Made by a program: the position numbers and the translations under genes
The notes under the pieces: model-generated
Told to the model about the DNA's origin: nothing
Seen by the model: only the letters and a program-made list of their open reading frames with translations
The model's database searches: none
Origin: Lentzea jiangxiensis
Lineage (GTDB): Bacteria; Actinomycetota; Actinomycetes; Mycobacteriales; Pseudonocardiaceae
Direction: 5' to 3'
Assembly (NCBI RefSeq): GCF_900104175.1
Contig: NZ_FNIX01000014.1
Location: 124,001-188,000, forward strand
DNA: 64,000 nt
Shown here: positions 18,861 to 27,252 of the stretch, in pieces
Layout: each line of letters begins with the position of its first letter
How positions within the stretch are numbered: the first letter of the stretch is position 1

Positions 18861-19520
18861 TCACCCGTAGGTGTCACGCGGGCCGCGCCCAGGAACGTGC
18901 CTGGGGCCGTGTCGCCAGTTCGGGGCGTCCGGCCCCTTGATCTTGAGCTTCTTCACGACGCCGTTGCCGACGCCCGCGGCGATCCGCTTGAGCAGGTCGC
19001 GCTGCAGCAGGCGCAGCTGGGTGGCCCATGCCGTCGACGACGCCTGGACCGTCAGTTCCCCGTCACTGAGCGCGATCGGTTGCGCGTGCTCGGCGACGTC
19101 CTCTCCCACCAATTTTGCCCAACGACCGAAGACCTGGCCACCCTGGAGCTGCTCGACCCAGCCCCGGTCGGCGGCGAGCCTGGACGCGATCCGCCCGAGC
19201 GGCTGGGGGTCGCGGTCGTCCGGTCCGGGACCGGACCAGCGCCGCCGGCTGCGGTTGACCGGACGGCCCTTCGACTTGCTCCCAGGCACCCGTCCGCGGG
19301 CCTTGGCGCTGGCCTTCGCCGCCTCCAGAGCGGCTCGCGCAAGGTCAGAACCTCGCAAAGGCTCACCCTCAGGTGTGAATGAACCTGTGGACAAGTCCGC
19401 ATTTGTGACCGAGTTATCCACACCATCCACAGACTTGTCCCCAGATGTGTGGGCGGACACACCCGATCGAGCTACATGTGGGGGCTGAGAACCCCCGGAG
19501 CCGGCCTTCGAGTCAGACAC
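18861..19520 (-). CDS. dciA: DciA-like DUF721 protein with DnaA boxes in its 5' coding end
   Basis: A DUF721/DciA family protein of 219 residues. DciA is known to load or operate the replicative helicase in bacteria lacking DnaC/DnaI, including mycobacteria (Rv0004). Residues 1-110 are low complexity. The conserved KH-like domain covers about 110-200, with VFGRWAKLVGEDVAEHAQPI and LRLLQRDLLKRI. The start overlaps recF by eight bases. The coding DNA for residues 26-45 contains at least three DnaA-box-like 9-mers plus a related site. This gene sits about 3.5 kb from oriC. Confidence 0.88.
   Translation of the reverse strand: MSDSKAGSGGSQPPHVARSGVSAHTSGDKSVDGVDNSVTNADLSTGSFTPEGEPLRGSDLARAALEAAKASAKARGRVPGSKSKGRPVNRSRRRWSGPGPDDRDPQPLGRIASRLAADRGWVEQLQGGQVFGRWAKLVGEDVAEHAQPIALSDGELTVQASSTAWATQLRLLQRDLLKRIAAGVGNGVVKKLKIKGPDAPNWRHGPRHVPGRGPRDTYG
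19386..19443. promoter_or_regulatory. DnaA-box cluster inside dciA
   Basis: Exact boxes are TGTGGACAA at 19386-19394 (complement of TTGTCCACA) and TTATCCACA at 19414-19422. Partial matches are CATCCACAG at about 19425-19432 and TTGTCCCCA at 19435-19443. Four sites in 58 bases is far above chance. All lie in the low-complexity N-terminal coding part of dciA. Confidence 0.65.
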
Positions 19521-20619
19521 GCCGCACCTCCCCGCCGTGCACCTCGTAACGGGCGCCGCTCAGCTCGTCCGGAACGTCCTCCGCCACCGCCGCGGTGATC
19601 AGCACCTGCTCGGCGGCGGCCGCGACCTTCGCGAGCTGCTGCCGGCGGCCCCGGTCGAGCTCCGCGAAGACATCGTCCAGCACGAGCACCGGTTCGATGC
19701 CGTCGACACGCATCAGCTCGTAGCCGCCCAGCCGCAGCGCGAGGGCGAACGACCACGACTCACCGTGACTGGCGTAGCCCTTCGCCGGCAGGTCGCCGAG
19801 CGTCAGGTCCAGGTCGTCCCGGTGGGGGCCGACGAGGCAGACGCCGCGTTCGATCTCCTGCCGCCGCACCCGGTCGAGCTCGGCCAGCAGGAGGTCCTCG
19901 ATGCTCTCCCTGTCCTCCGGCAGGTCGCCGACGCTCGACCGGTACGAGATGAGCGCCGGACGCGACTCCGGGGCGACCTCCGCGTACGCCGAGGTCACGT
20001 GGTCCGCCATGTCGCGGACCAGCTTCAACCGCGCGGCCAGGAGCTCGGCGCCGTGCTGGGCGAGGTGCCCGTCCCACACGTCGAGCGTGGACAGGTCCGC
20101 CGATCGGGAGTGCTTCACCGTCTTCAACAACGCGCTGCGCTGCTTCAGGACACGGTCGTAGTCGCTGCGCACACCGGCATAGCGCGGTGTGCGCAGTACG
20201 AGCATCTCGTCGAGGAACCTCCGCCGATCGCTCGGATCGCCCCTCACGAGAGAGAGGTCTTCCGGTGCGAACAGCACGGTGCGCAGAATCCCCAGCACGT
20301 CACGGGGACGCGGCACCGGACCGCGGTTGATCCGCGCCCGGTTCGCCTTGCCCGCCGTGATCTCGAGCTCGACGAGCAGCTCGCGGTCGTCGTTGACCAC
20401 GGCCGCCCGGACCACGGCGCGCTGGGCGCCGTGCCGGATCAGCGGGGCGTCGCTCGCCACCCGGTGCGAACCGAGTGTCGCCACGTACCCGATCGCCTCG
20501 ACCAGGTTCGTCTTGCCCTGGCCGTTGCGCCCGACCAGCACCGAGGCGCCGGGGTCGAGCTCCAGGTCGGCGAGCTCCCAGGACCGGAAGTCGCTGACCT
20601 GGAGATGTCTGACGTGCAC
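19513..20619 (-). CDS. recF: RecF, recombination mediator ATPase
   Basis: An SMC-like ATPase that loads RecA at gaps with RecO and RecR. The Walker A motif is GRNGQGKTN (about residues 33-41). The signature is in the C-terminal half, and Walker B is VLVLDDVFAELD near residue 315. At 368 residues it is full length. The GTG start is followed by HVRHLQVSDFRSW, the usual RecF N-terminus. It lies three bases after gnd and overlaps dciA. Confidence 0.96.
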   Translation of the reverse strand: MHVRHLQVSDFRSWELADLELDPGASVLVGRNGQGKTNLVEAIGYVATLGSHRVASDAPLIRHGAQRAVVRAAVVNDDRELLVELEITAGKANRARINRGPVPRPRDVLGILRTVLFAPEDLSLVRGDPSDRRRFLDEMLVLRTPRYAGVRSDYDRVLKQRSALLKTVKHSRSADLSTLDVWDGHLAQHGAELLAARLKLVRDMADHVTSAYAEVAPESRPALISYRSSVGDLPEDRESIEDLLLAELDRVRRQEIERGVCLVGPHRDDLDLTLGDLPAKGYASHGESWSFALALRLGGYELMRVDGIEPVLVLDDVFAELDRGRRQQLAKVAAAAEQVLITAAVAEDVPDELSGARYEVHGGEVRRV

Positions 20620-20622
20620 TCG

Positions 20623-21537
20623 CTAGCCCTGGGTGCTGCCGCCGCCGGACGACGGACCGGCGAGGTGCACGGAGTGACCGCCGAACTGGTTGCGCAGCGC
20701 GGCGACCGCGCGCATCGCCGGCGAGTCCTCCTGCCGGGAGGTGAACCGGGCGAAGAGCGCGGCGGAGATCACCGGCAGCGGCACCGCGTTGTTGATGCCC
20801 TCCTCGACGGTCCACCGGCCCTCGCCGGAGTCCTCGACGTACCCGCGCAGGTCGTCGAGCTCCGGGTCGGACTCGAGCGCGCGCACCAGCAGGTCGAGCA
20901 GCCACGACCGCACGACGGTTCCGCGCTGCCAGGCCGAGATCACCGCGGGCACGTTGTCGACGACGTCGGTCTTGTCGAGCAGCTCGAAACCCTCGGCGTA
21001 CGCCTGCATCAGGCCGTACTCGATGCCGTTGTGCACCATCTTCGAGTAGTGGCCGGCGCCGACCTTGCCCGCGTGCGCGAAGCCTTCCTCGCGCGGACCC
21101 TCCGGACGCAGCGCGTCGAAGATCGGCATCGCCTGCTCGACGTGGGCGGCGTCGCCACCCACCATCAGCGCGTAGCCGTTCTCGAGACCCCACACGCCAC
21201 CGGACACACCGGCGTCGACGTAGCCGATCTCCTTCTCCGCCAACAGGTCCGCGTGGACGCGGTCGTCGGTGAACTTGGAGTTGCCGCCGTCGATGACGAG
21301 GTCACCGGGCGACAGGAGCTCGGACAGCTCCTTCACCGTGTTCCTGGTGATCTCGCCTGCCGGCACCATCACCCACACCACGCGCGGCGCTTCGAGCTTG
21401 GCGACCATGTCCGCCAGCGACTCCGAGTCGCTGACCTCCGGGTTGCGGTCGTAGCCGATCACCTCGTGACCGGCCCGGCGCACCCGCTCGCGCATGTTGA
21501 AACCCATCTTGCCGAGGCCGACGAGTCCGAGCTGCAC
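20623..21537 (-). CDS. gnd: 6-phosphogluconate dehydrogenase, short decarboxylating type
   Basis: Converts 6-phosphogluconate to ribulose 5-phosphate with release of CO2. The N-terminal Rossmann motif GLVGLGKMGFNM and the substrate motif DGGNSKFTDD are visible. The catalytic region is AGVSGGVWG followed by GKVGAGHYSKMVHNGIEYG. At 304 residues it is the short form, which is often NAD-linked; cofactor choice cannot be proven here. Its insertion between recF and dnaN is seen in many actinomycetes but not in M. tuberculosis. Confidence 0.92.
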   Translation of the reverse strand: MQLGLVGLGKMGFNMRERVRRAGHEVIGYDRNPEVSDSESLADMVAKLEAPRVVWVMVPAGEITRNTVKELSELLSPGDLVIDGGNSKFTDDRVHADLLAEKEIGYVDAGVSGGVWGLENGYALMVGGDAAHVEQAMPIFDALRPEGPREEGFAHAGKVGAGHYSKMVHNGIEYGLMQAYAEGFELLDKTDVVDNVPAVISAWQRGTVVRSWLLDLLVRALESDPELDDLRGYVEDSGEGRWTVEEGINNAVPLPVISAALFARFTSRQEDSPAMRAVAALRNQFGGHSVHLAGPSSGGGSTQG

Positions 21538-21580
21538 GGTGTTCTCCCCTACGTTCTTCTGGTACCCGGTAAGGGTTTTC

Positions 21581-22705
21581 TCAGCCGGGAAGGCGAACGG
21601 GCATCAGCAGGTACAGGTAGCCCGGCGCCACGTTCCCATCCTCGTCCACCGGCTTGAGCAGCGCCGGTCGGCTCGGTGTGGTGAAGGACAAGTGGACTTT
21701 CTGCGTGCGGACGGCACCGAGGCCGTCGAGCAGGTAGCCCGGGTTGAACGCGATGGTGACCGCGTCGCCCGTGTACTCGACCGGGAGCTCTTCCTCGGCC
21801 GAACCCTCGTCGTCGCCACCGGCGGACAGGCGCAGGCCGCCCTCCACGAACTCGAGGCGGACCTGGGTGCCGCGCTCGGCGACGAGCGAGACGCGCTTGA
21901 TCGCCTGCTGCAGCGCGTCGATGTCGATGATCGCCGCGGCCGAGTGCTCGGACGGGAGCAGTTGGCGGTACTTCGGGAAGTCGGCGTCGAGCAGGCGCGT
22001 GGTGGTGCGCTTGCCGGAGCCGGACAGGCCGAGCAGCCCGTCGTTCGCCGCGAGCGACATCTCGACCTTGCTGCCGGACGACCCGAGCGTCTTGGCGGCG
22101 TCGCCGAGCGTGCGGGCCGGGACGAGCACCGCGACGTCGCCCAGGGACGCGTCGGGCTCCCACGGGAACTCGCGCATGGCGAGGCGGAAGCGGTCGGTGG
22201 CGACGAGCGTCAGCTTGCCGTCGCCGATCTCGACGCGGACGCCGGTCAGCATCGGGAGCGTGTCGTCCTTGCCGGCCGCGACGGCGACCTGGCTCACGGC
22301 CTCGCCGAAGATCTCGCCGGGGAGCTCACCGATCAGCTGCGGCATGGACGGCAGGGCCGGGTAGTCCTCGACCGGCATCGTCGGGAGGCTGAACCGGGCG
22401 CTGCCGCAGCTGATCATCATGCGGGAGCCGTCGACCGAGATCTCGACGGGGTGGTTGGGCAGCGCCTTGGTGATGTCGGCGAGCAGACGCCCGGAGACCA
22501 GGGCGCGGCCGCCGTCGGCGATCGTGGCCGGGACGCCGACCTGGGCGGAGACCTCGTAGTCGAACCCGGAGACCGTCAGCGAGTCGTCCGACTCCGCGTC
22601 GAGCAGCACGCCGCCCAGCACCGGGACCGGTGGACGGGACGGAAGGCTGCGAGCGACCCAGGCGACAGCGTCGGCCAGGCCGTCGCGTTCGACGCGGATC
22701 TTCAT
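21581..22705 (-). CDS. dnaN: DNA polymerase III sliding clamp
   Basis: The beta clamp that tethers the replicative polymerase. It has three clamp domains over 374 residues. The start MKIRVERDGLADAVAWVARSLPSRP and the end YLLMPVRLPG are typical. GGAAAGGAC precedes the ATG. The gene is separated from dnaA by the putative origin. Confidence 0.97.
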   Translation of the reverse strand: MKIRVERDGLADAVAWVARSLPSRPPVPVLGGVLLDAESDDSLTVSGFDYEVSAQVGVPATIADGGRALVSGRLLADITKALPNHPVEISVDGSRMMISCGSARFSLPTMPVEDYPALPSMPQLIGELPGEIFGEAVSQVAVAAGKDDTLPMLTGVRVEIGDGKLTLVATDRFRLAMREFPWEPDASLGDVAVLVPARTLGDAAKTLGSSGSKVEMSLAANDGLLGLSGSGKRTTTRLLDADFPKYRQLLPSEHSAAAIIDIDALQQAIKRVSLVAERGTQVRLEFVEGGLRLSAGGDDEGSAEEELPVEYTGDAVTIAFNPGYLLDGLGAVRTQKVHLSFTTPSRPALLKPVDEDGNVAPGYLYLLMPVRLPG

Positions 22706-23408
22706 GAGGCGTCCTTTCCTCGACAGTCGACAAGCCCATCCACGACAACGTGCCAGTGGGGGTCAGGGAGCCTCGCCTCGGCAACCCGAGGTGCGGAGCA
22801 ACCACGTTAGAGCGTCCCGGCCCCTCCCGTCACTTCGGGGTTCGGGCACCGATCCCCGGGAGCTGTCCACGCTGTTTTGCTTTTAGAGATTCTCCTAGAA
22901 GAGATCCAACAGCAGTAACAGTAAGGGCTGTGGATTGTGTGGACTGGTGTTGAACGCGCAGGTCAAGGTGCCACCCACCATGTGGACTAAGGGGGGATGG
23001 CACCCGGGGACAGATCGGCGCACCCGGGGACAACCAGTTGTGCACAGGTGGCGATCCACAGATCGTCCACAGTTGTCCCCGGGTGCGTCCCCGGGTGCGG
23101 GCCAGTTGTACCCGGGTGTTCAACAGGCTTCTGTGGCCGGATCGTGGCCCGCGTCTCAGGTTTTTCCAGTTGTCCCCACCCCTTCGAGTGCCGGGGGTGA
23201 ACAGAAAGCCCCGCCGGGCGGCCGCAGACCCCTCGACTACCCGGGTACGTGCGTCGCGCGTGGTGGTGGTTGGGGCCGCACGTACCTATGCAGCCCCATC
23301 GTTTCGCGTAGCTCGTCCCCCGGGTGCTCGCCGTCGCGCCGGGCCGGTGCCGTCCGCGGCCGGACCGGTCCGCCGATCGCCGGTCGGGTGGACCGCCGCG
23401 CGGACACG
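22706..23408. other. oriC: Putative chromosomal replication origin oriC (dnaA-dnaN gap)
   Basis: A 753-base gene-free gap lies between dnaA and dnaN, the usual actinobacterial oriC position. DnaA-box-like sites include TGTGGACTA at 22981-22989 (8/9 to the complement of TTGTCCACA) and TCGTCCACA at 23063-23071 (8/9). Several 7/9 sites lie at 22863, 22929, 22938 and 23052. A GC-rich 12-mer, CACCCGGGGACA, occurs at 23001 and 23021 in one orientation. It recurs at 23074, 23086 and 23107 (variant) in the other. The least GC-rich stretch, 22870-22925, is the best candidate for the unwinding element. No exact consensus box was found. Confidence 0.8.
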
Positions 23409-23440
23409 AAAAAGGGGCCCTCCGTCGTGGAGGACCCCTT
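23409..23440 (-). terminator. Intrinsic terminator of dnaA
   Basis: In the dnaA direction a 12-bp stem (one G-U pair; 23429-23440 with 23412-23423) with a 5-base loop is followed by a run of T. It lies 19 bases past the dnaA stop. Confidence 0.85.
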
Positions 23441-23458
23441 GGTTGCCACCCGGGTGGG

Positions 23459-25066
23459 TCAGGGAGCGTGGCGGGCGCGCTGCTTGATCCGCGACGTGAG
23501 CTCCTGGACCTGGTCGTAGATCCGCCGGCGCTCGGCCATCTCCTTGCGGATCTTCTTGTCCGCGTGCATGACCGTCGTGTGGTCGCGGCCGCCGAACGTC
23601 TGGCCGATCTTCGGCAGCGACAGGTCCGTCAGCTCGCGGCACAGGTACATGGAGATCTGCCGCGCCTGGGCGAGGGCCTTCGTCTTGCCGGGGCCGCACA
23701 GGTCGTCGATCGAGACGCCGAAGAACTCGGCGGTGACCGCCATGATCGTCGGCGCGGTGATCTCCGGCGCGTGCGAGTCCGGGATCAGGTCGCGCAGCAC
23801 GATCTCGGCGAGCTGGATGTCGACCGGCTGGCGGTTGAGCGACGCGAACGCCGTGACGCGGATGAGCGCGCCCTCGAGCTCGCGGATGTTCCGCTCTATC
23901 CGGGAGGCGATGAACTCCAGCACGTCGGCCGGGGCCGCGAGCCGGTCCTGCGCCGCCTTCTTGCGGAGGATCGCGATGCGGGTCTCCAGCTCGGGTGGCT
24001 GGATGTCCGTGATCAGGCCCCACTCGAACCGCGTGCGCAGGCGGTCCTCCAGCGTCTCCAGCCGCTTGGGCGGCCGGTCGCTCGACACCACGATCTGCTT
24101 GTTCGTGTTGTGGAGCGTGTTGAACGTGTGGAAGAACTCCTCCTGCGTGCCTTCTTTGCCCTCCAGGAACTGGATGTCGTCGACGAGCAGCACGTCGATG
24201 TCCCGGTAGCGGCGCTGGAAGGCGACCTTGCGGTCGTCGCGCAGCGAGTTGATGAAGTCGTTGGTGAACTCCTCGGTCGACACGTACCGCACGCGCATGC
24301 CGGGGAACAGCCGCTGGGCGTAGTGCCCGACGGCGTGCAGCAGGTGGGTCTTGCCGAGGCCGCTCTCACCCCAGATGAAGAGCGGGTTGTACGCACGGGC
24401 GGGCGCTTCGGCCACCGCGACGGCCGCGGCGTGCGCGAACCGGTTCGAGGCGCCGATGACGAACGTGTCGAAGTTGTACTTCTCGTTCAGGCGCGTCTGC
24501 GACGGCGACGGGTTCGCGGGCCGCGTGTACGGGAGATTCGCGTTGGGCGTCGCGCCGGCCGCCGCGTTCGCGGTGTTGAAGGTCGGCCAGATCTCGGTGA
24601 CGGCGGCGAGCGCGTCGCCGGCTTCGTCCACCTCTTCTTCAGGGCCGTCGGCGGTGGCCCCGTCGTCCACGATCACGGGGCCGGGCGTGTCGCCGCCGGG
24701 GATCGACGGGACGACCGGTGCCACGGGCTGGGCGACCTGGGCCGCCTGGAGCGCGTGGACGGGGATCGGGGTGGTCGGCGGGCCCACGACGGGGCTCACC
24801 GGTTCCGGCGAGTCGACCTTCACCGCGAGCGAGACCGAACGGCCGAGCCTGCGGGACAGCGCGGCGGTGATCGGGTCGCGCAGCGCGCGCTCGATCGCCT
24901 CCTTCGCGAAGTCGCTGGGAGCCGCGAGCAGTGCCGTTCCGTCCAGCAAACCGATCGGGCGGGTGACCCTCATCCACGCGCGTTGCTGAGGGGACAGGTG
25001 GCTCGCGGCGAGTTCCTGCACCACCTCGGCCCACACGAGACCAAGATCGACCTGCTGGTTCGACAC
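23459..25066 (-). CDS. dnaA: DnaA, chromosomal replication initiator
   Basis: The AAA+ protein that binds DnaA boxes and melts oriC. Domain I is residues 1-85. A long Pro/Val-rich domain II runs to about 195. The AAA+ domain has Walker A GESGLGKTH and Walker B LLVDDIQFL. Domain IV carries the DNA-binding signature GGRDHTTVMHADKKI. The GTG at 25066 gives VSNQQVDLGLVW and a 535-residue protein. Upstream in-frame starts would extend through the DnaA-box promoter and are rejected. Three boxes upstream suggest autoregulation. Confidence 0.97.
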   Translation of the reverse strand: MSNQQVDLGLVWAEVVQELAASHLSPQQRAWMRVTRPIGLLDGTALLAAPSDFAKEAIERALRDPITAALSRRLGRSVSLAVKVDSPEPVSPVVGPPTTPIPVHALQAAQVAQPVAPVVPSIPGGDTPGPVIVDDGATADGPEEEVDEAGDALAAVTEIWPTFNTANAAAGATPNANLPYTRPANPSPSQTRLNEKYNFDTFVIGASNRFAHAAAVAVAEAPARAYNPLFIWGESGLGKTHLLHAVGHYAQRLFPGMRVRYVSTEEFTNDFINSLRDDRKVAFQRRYRDIDVLLVDDIQFLEGKEGTQEEFFHTFNTLHNTNKQIVVSSDRPPKRLETLEDRLRTRFEWGLITDIQPPELETRIAILRKKAAQDRLAAPADVLEFIASRIERNIRELEGALIRVTAFASLNRQPVDIQLAEIVLRDLIPDSHAPEITAPTIMAVTAEFFGVSIDDLCGPGKTKALAQARQISMYLCRELTDLSLPKIGQTFGGRDHTTVMHADKKIRKEMAERRRIYDQVQELTSRIKQRARHAP

Positions 25067-25413
25067 CTCCGCGCTCCCCTCCCCTCCGCCGGAGCCCAAG
25101 ACTCCACATGTGGACACGGAGAATAGAGGTATCCACAGAGTTATCCACAACTGTGCACTAAAAGGTGCGTTGTGGTGCCGGTTCGTCAGCGGCTCCCACG
25201 CCGGCCCGGCACGCGCGAAGGACGAACGGTAACAAGGCCCGGCACGCCTCACAAGACGTGGCGTCGCCCACCCCGATTTGGTCGCCGCACCCGGGCATGC
25301 GTACCCTCGTACGAGTCTCCCGCTTGCGACGGGCGCCTTTCGCGCGCCTACGTCCACTGCCATCGGGGACAACCACAAGGCTTTGTCAGCAGTGAAGCAC
25401 CGGGAGACCGACC
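25067..25413. other. Divergent dnaA-rpmH control region
   Basis: A 347-base gap between divergent genes. The dnaA-proximal third holds the DnaA-box cluster. The rest contains no gene that I can support and must carry the rpmH promoter. I could not identify its -10 and -35 confidently. Confidence 0.6.
25109..25149. promoter_or_regulatory. DnaA boxes in the dnaA promoter region
   Basis: Three boxes lie 43-83 bases upstream of the dnaA GTG: TTATCCACA at 25141-25149 (exact), GTATCCACA at 25129-25137 (8/9) and TGTGGACAC at 25109-25117 (8/9, reverse). A palindrome TCCACATGTGGA overlaps the last. Autoregulation is inferred from the position. Confidence 0.75.
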
Positions 25414-25557
25414 GTGAGCAAGGGTAAGCGCACCTTCCAGCCCAACAACCGCCGCCGCGCGAAGACGCACGGCTTCCGGCTGCGCATGCGGACCCGCGCC
25501 GGCCGCGCCATTCTGGCCGCGCGCCGCAGCAAGGGCCGTGCCACTCTGTCCGCCTGA
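25414..25557 (+). CDS. rpmH: 50S ribosomal protein L34
   Basis: A 47-residue highly basic protein, starting (GTG) VSKGKRTFQPNNRRRAKTH and ending RATLSA. It contains the L34 signature RRAKTHGFRLRMRTRAGR. GGGAGA precedes the start. It is the first gene of the rpmH-rnpA-yidD-yidC-jag operon running away from oriC. Confidence 0.98.
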   Translation: MSKGKRTFQPNNRRRAKTHGFRLRMRTRAGRAILAARRSKGRATLSA

Positions 25558-25583
25558 CAGCGGCTGGTAAGCGCAGCGTCGTC

Positions 25584-25925
25584 GTGCTCCCACCGGCCGC
25601 CCGGCTCACCCGCAGCCAGGACTTCGGCCTGGTGGTCCGCCGAGGCCGCCGCGCCGGACGACCCCGGTTGGTCGTCCACGTCTTGAAGCCCGACGTGCCC
25701 ACCTTGGATTCGTCCAAGGTGGGCTTCGTCGTGAGCAAGGCAGTTGGCAACTCGGTGGTGCGCCACCGTGTCTATCGACGCCTGCGCCACGTGGTGCGTC
25801 CCGTGCTGGCGGAGATGCCGCCGGGAACTCTCGTCGTGGTCAGGGCGTTGGCCCCAGCAGCCGAGGCGTCGAGTTCGGAACTCGCCGCCGATTTCACTTC
25901 TGCCCTGCGCAAGGTGCTGCGATGA
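25584..25925 (+). CDS. rnpA: Ribonuclease P protein component
   Basis: The protein subunit that assists RNase P RNA in 5' maturation of tRNA. It is 113 residues long, starting (GTG) VLPPAARLTRSQDFGLVVRRG. It has the RNR-like basic motif KAVGNSVVRHRVYRRLRH at about 52-69. The stop overlaps the yidD ATG (ATGA), so the genes are coupled. Confidence 0.96.
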   Translation: MLPPAARLTRSQDFGLVVRRGRRAGRPRLVVHVLKPDVPTLDSSKVGFVVSKAVGNSVVRHRVYRRLRHVVRPVLAEMPPGTLVVVRALAPAAEASSSELAADFTSALRKVLR

Positions 25926-26179
25926 CCACGTTGCCCGCGAAGGTGGCGTTGCTGCCGGTGCACTTCTACCGGAAGTTCATCTCGCCGCTGCTGCCACCGA
26001 CCTGCCGCTTCTACCCGAGTTGCAGCGCGTACGCGGTGGAAGCCCTGACAGTCCACGGCGCACTGCGAGGAACCTGGCTGACCATCCGCCGGTTGCTGCG
26101 CTGCGGACCCTGGCACCCTGGAGGCCTGGACCCCGTTCCGCCGAGGCGGCAGGTCCCCGACGTATCCACCGAGGAGTAG
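25922..26179 (+). CDS. yidD: YidD, membrane protein insertion efficiency factor
   Basis: An 85-residue protein with the hallmark YRKFISPLLPPTCRFYPSCSAY, read in two parts (YRKFISPLLPP and CRFYPSCSAYAVEA). The RRLLRCGPWHPGGLDPVP motif follows. It acts with YidC in membrane protein insertion. It overlaps rnpA by four bases and yidC starts six bases after it. Confidence 0.96.
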   Translation: MTTLPAKVALLPVHFYRKFISPLLPPTCRFYPSCSAYAVEALTVHGALRGTWLTIRRLLRCGPWHPGGLDPVPPRRQVPDVSTEE

Positions 26180-26184
26180 CTCCC

Positions 26185-27222
26185 GTGCTCAACTTCATCT
26201 ACTACCCGGTGTCCTTCATCTTGTGGTGTTGGCACTGGGTGTTCGGCAAGGTCTTCGGTGAGGCGAGCGGGTTCGCCTGGGCGCTGGCCGTGATCTTCCT
26301 GGTCTTCACCCTCCGCGCCATCCTCTTCAAGCCGTTCGTCGGCCAGGTGCGCTCCATGCGGCGGATGCAGGAGTTCGCCCCGGAGATGCAGAAGATCAAG
26401 AAGAAGTTCCCGAACGACCGCCAGCGCCAGGCGCAGGAGATGCAGAAGCTGCAGTCCGAGCACGGCGTCAACCCGCTCGGCGGCTGCCTGCCGATGCTGG
26501 TGCAGATCCCGGTGTTCATCGGTCTGTTCCACGTGCTGCGCTCGTTCAGGCCTGGCTGGGGCGAGGTCTACTTCTTCGACAAGCAGGGCGTCGACTCGTT
26601 CGTCAACGCCAAGCTCTTCGGCACGAACCTCTCGACGTTCATCACGATGCCGTCCGACCAGCTCGCGCAGTTCGGCACCGAGCGCCTGAACGTCATCCTC
26701 GTGTCGGTGCCGCTGATGATCGTGGCGTCCATCGCGACCCACTTCACGGCCCGCCACTCGGTCGCCCGTCAGAACCAGGCCGCGCTGGACAACCCGCAGA
26801 CGGCCATCATGAACAAGCTGACGCTCTGGATCTTCCCGGTGGGTGTCCTCGTCGGTGGCTTCTTCTTCCCCGTCGCGATCCTGCTGTACTGGCTGTCCAA
26901 CAACGCGTGGACCCTCGGCCAGCAGCACTTCGTCTACAAGCGCATCGACGCCGAGGAAGAGCAGAAGAAGGCCGCGGTCGTCGAGACCCGCCAGGCACTC
27001 GCCCCCAAGCCGGGCGTGAAGCCGGTCAACCCGAAGAAGCCGGCTCCGGGAGCCAAGCCCGCGAACGGCGCCAAGCGCATGCCGACCGCCGGCCCCGGTG
27101 GTGCGACGCCCGCTGCCAAGCCCGCCTCGGACGCCGCGAACGGCAGTGCCAACACCGAGATTCCCGGTCTGACCCCAGGCCGATCCACCAGCAAGAAGCC
27201 GGGCAGCAAGAAGCGCCGCTGA
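26185..27222 (+). CDS. yidC: YidC/Oxa1-family membrane protein insertase
   Basis: An insertase of 345 residues starting (GTG) VLNFIYYPVSFILWCWH. The conserved core has five helices, with the amphipathic KIKKKFPNDRQRQAQEM segment after helix 1 and GGCLPMLVQIPVFIGLFHVL. The C-terminal 100 residues are basic and Pro/Ala-rich, probably ribosome-contacting. GAGGAG lies eight bases before the GTG, inside the yidD stop region. Confidence 0.96.
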   Translation: MLNFIYYPVSFILWCWHWVFGKVFGEASGFAWALAVIFLVFTLRAILFKPFVGQVRSMRRMQEFAPEMQKIKKKFPNDRQRQAQEMQKLQSEHGVNPLGGCLPMLVQIPVFIGLFHVLRSFRPGWGEVYFFDKQGVDSFVNAKLFGTNLSTFITMPSDQLAQFGTERLNVILVSVPLMIVASIATHFTARHSVARQNQAALDNPQTAIMNKLTLWIFPVGVLVGGFFFPVAILLYWLSNNAWTLGQQHFVYKRIDAEEEQKKAAVVETRQALAPKPGVKPVNPKKPAPGAKPANGAKRMPTAGPGGATPAAKPASDAANGSANTEIPGLTPGRSTSKKPGSKKRR

Positions 27223-27252
27223 TTTCGGGCGTTGCCCCGGAGAGGAGACATC

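Noticed and set aside
19537..21657. 706-residue + strand frame opposite recF and gnd
   Set aside because: Shadow frame; the minus strand holds complete RecF and 6-phosphogluconate dehydrogenase motifs.
25067..25750. N-terminal extension of dnaA
   Set aside because: It would run through the DnaA-box promoter and rpmH; GTG 25066 gives the typical DnaA N-terminus.
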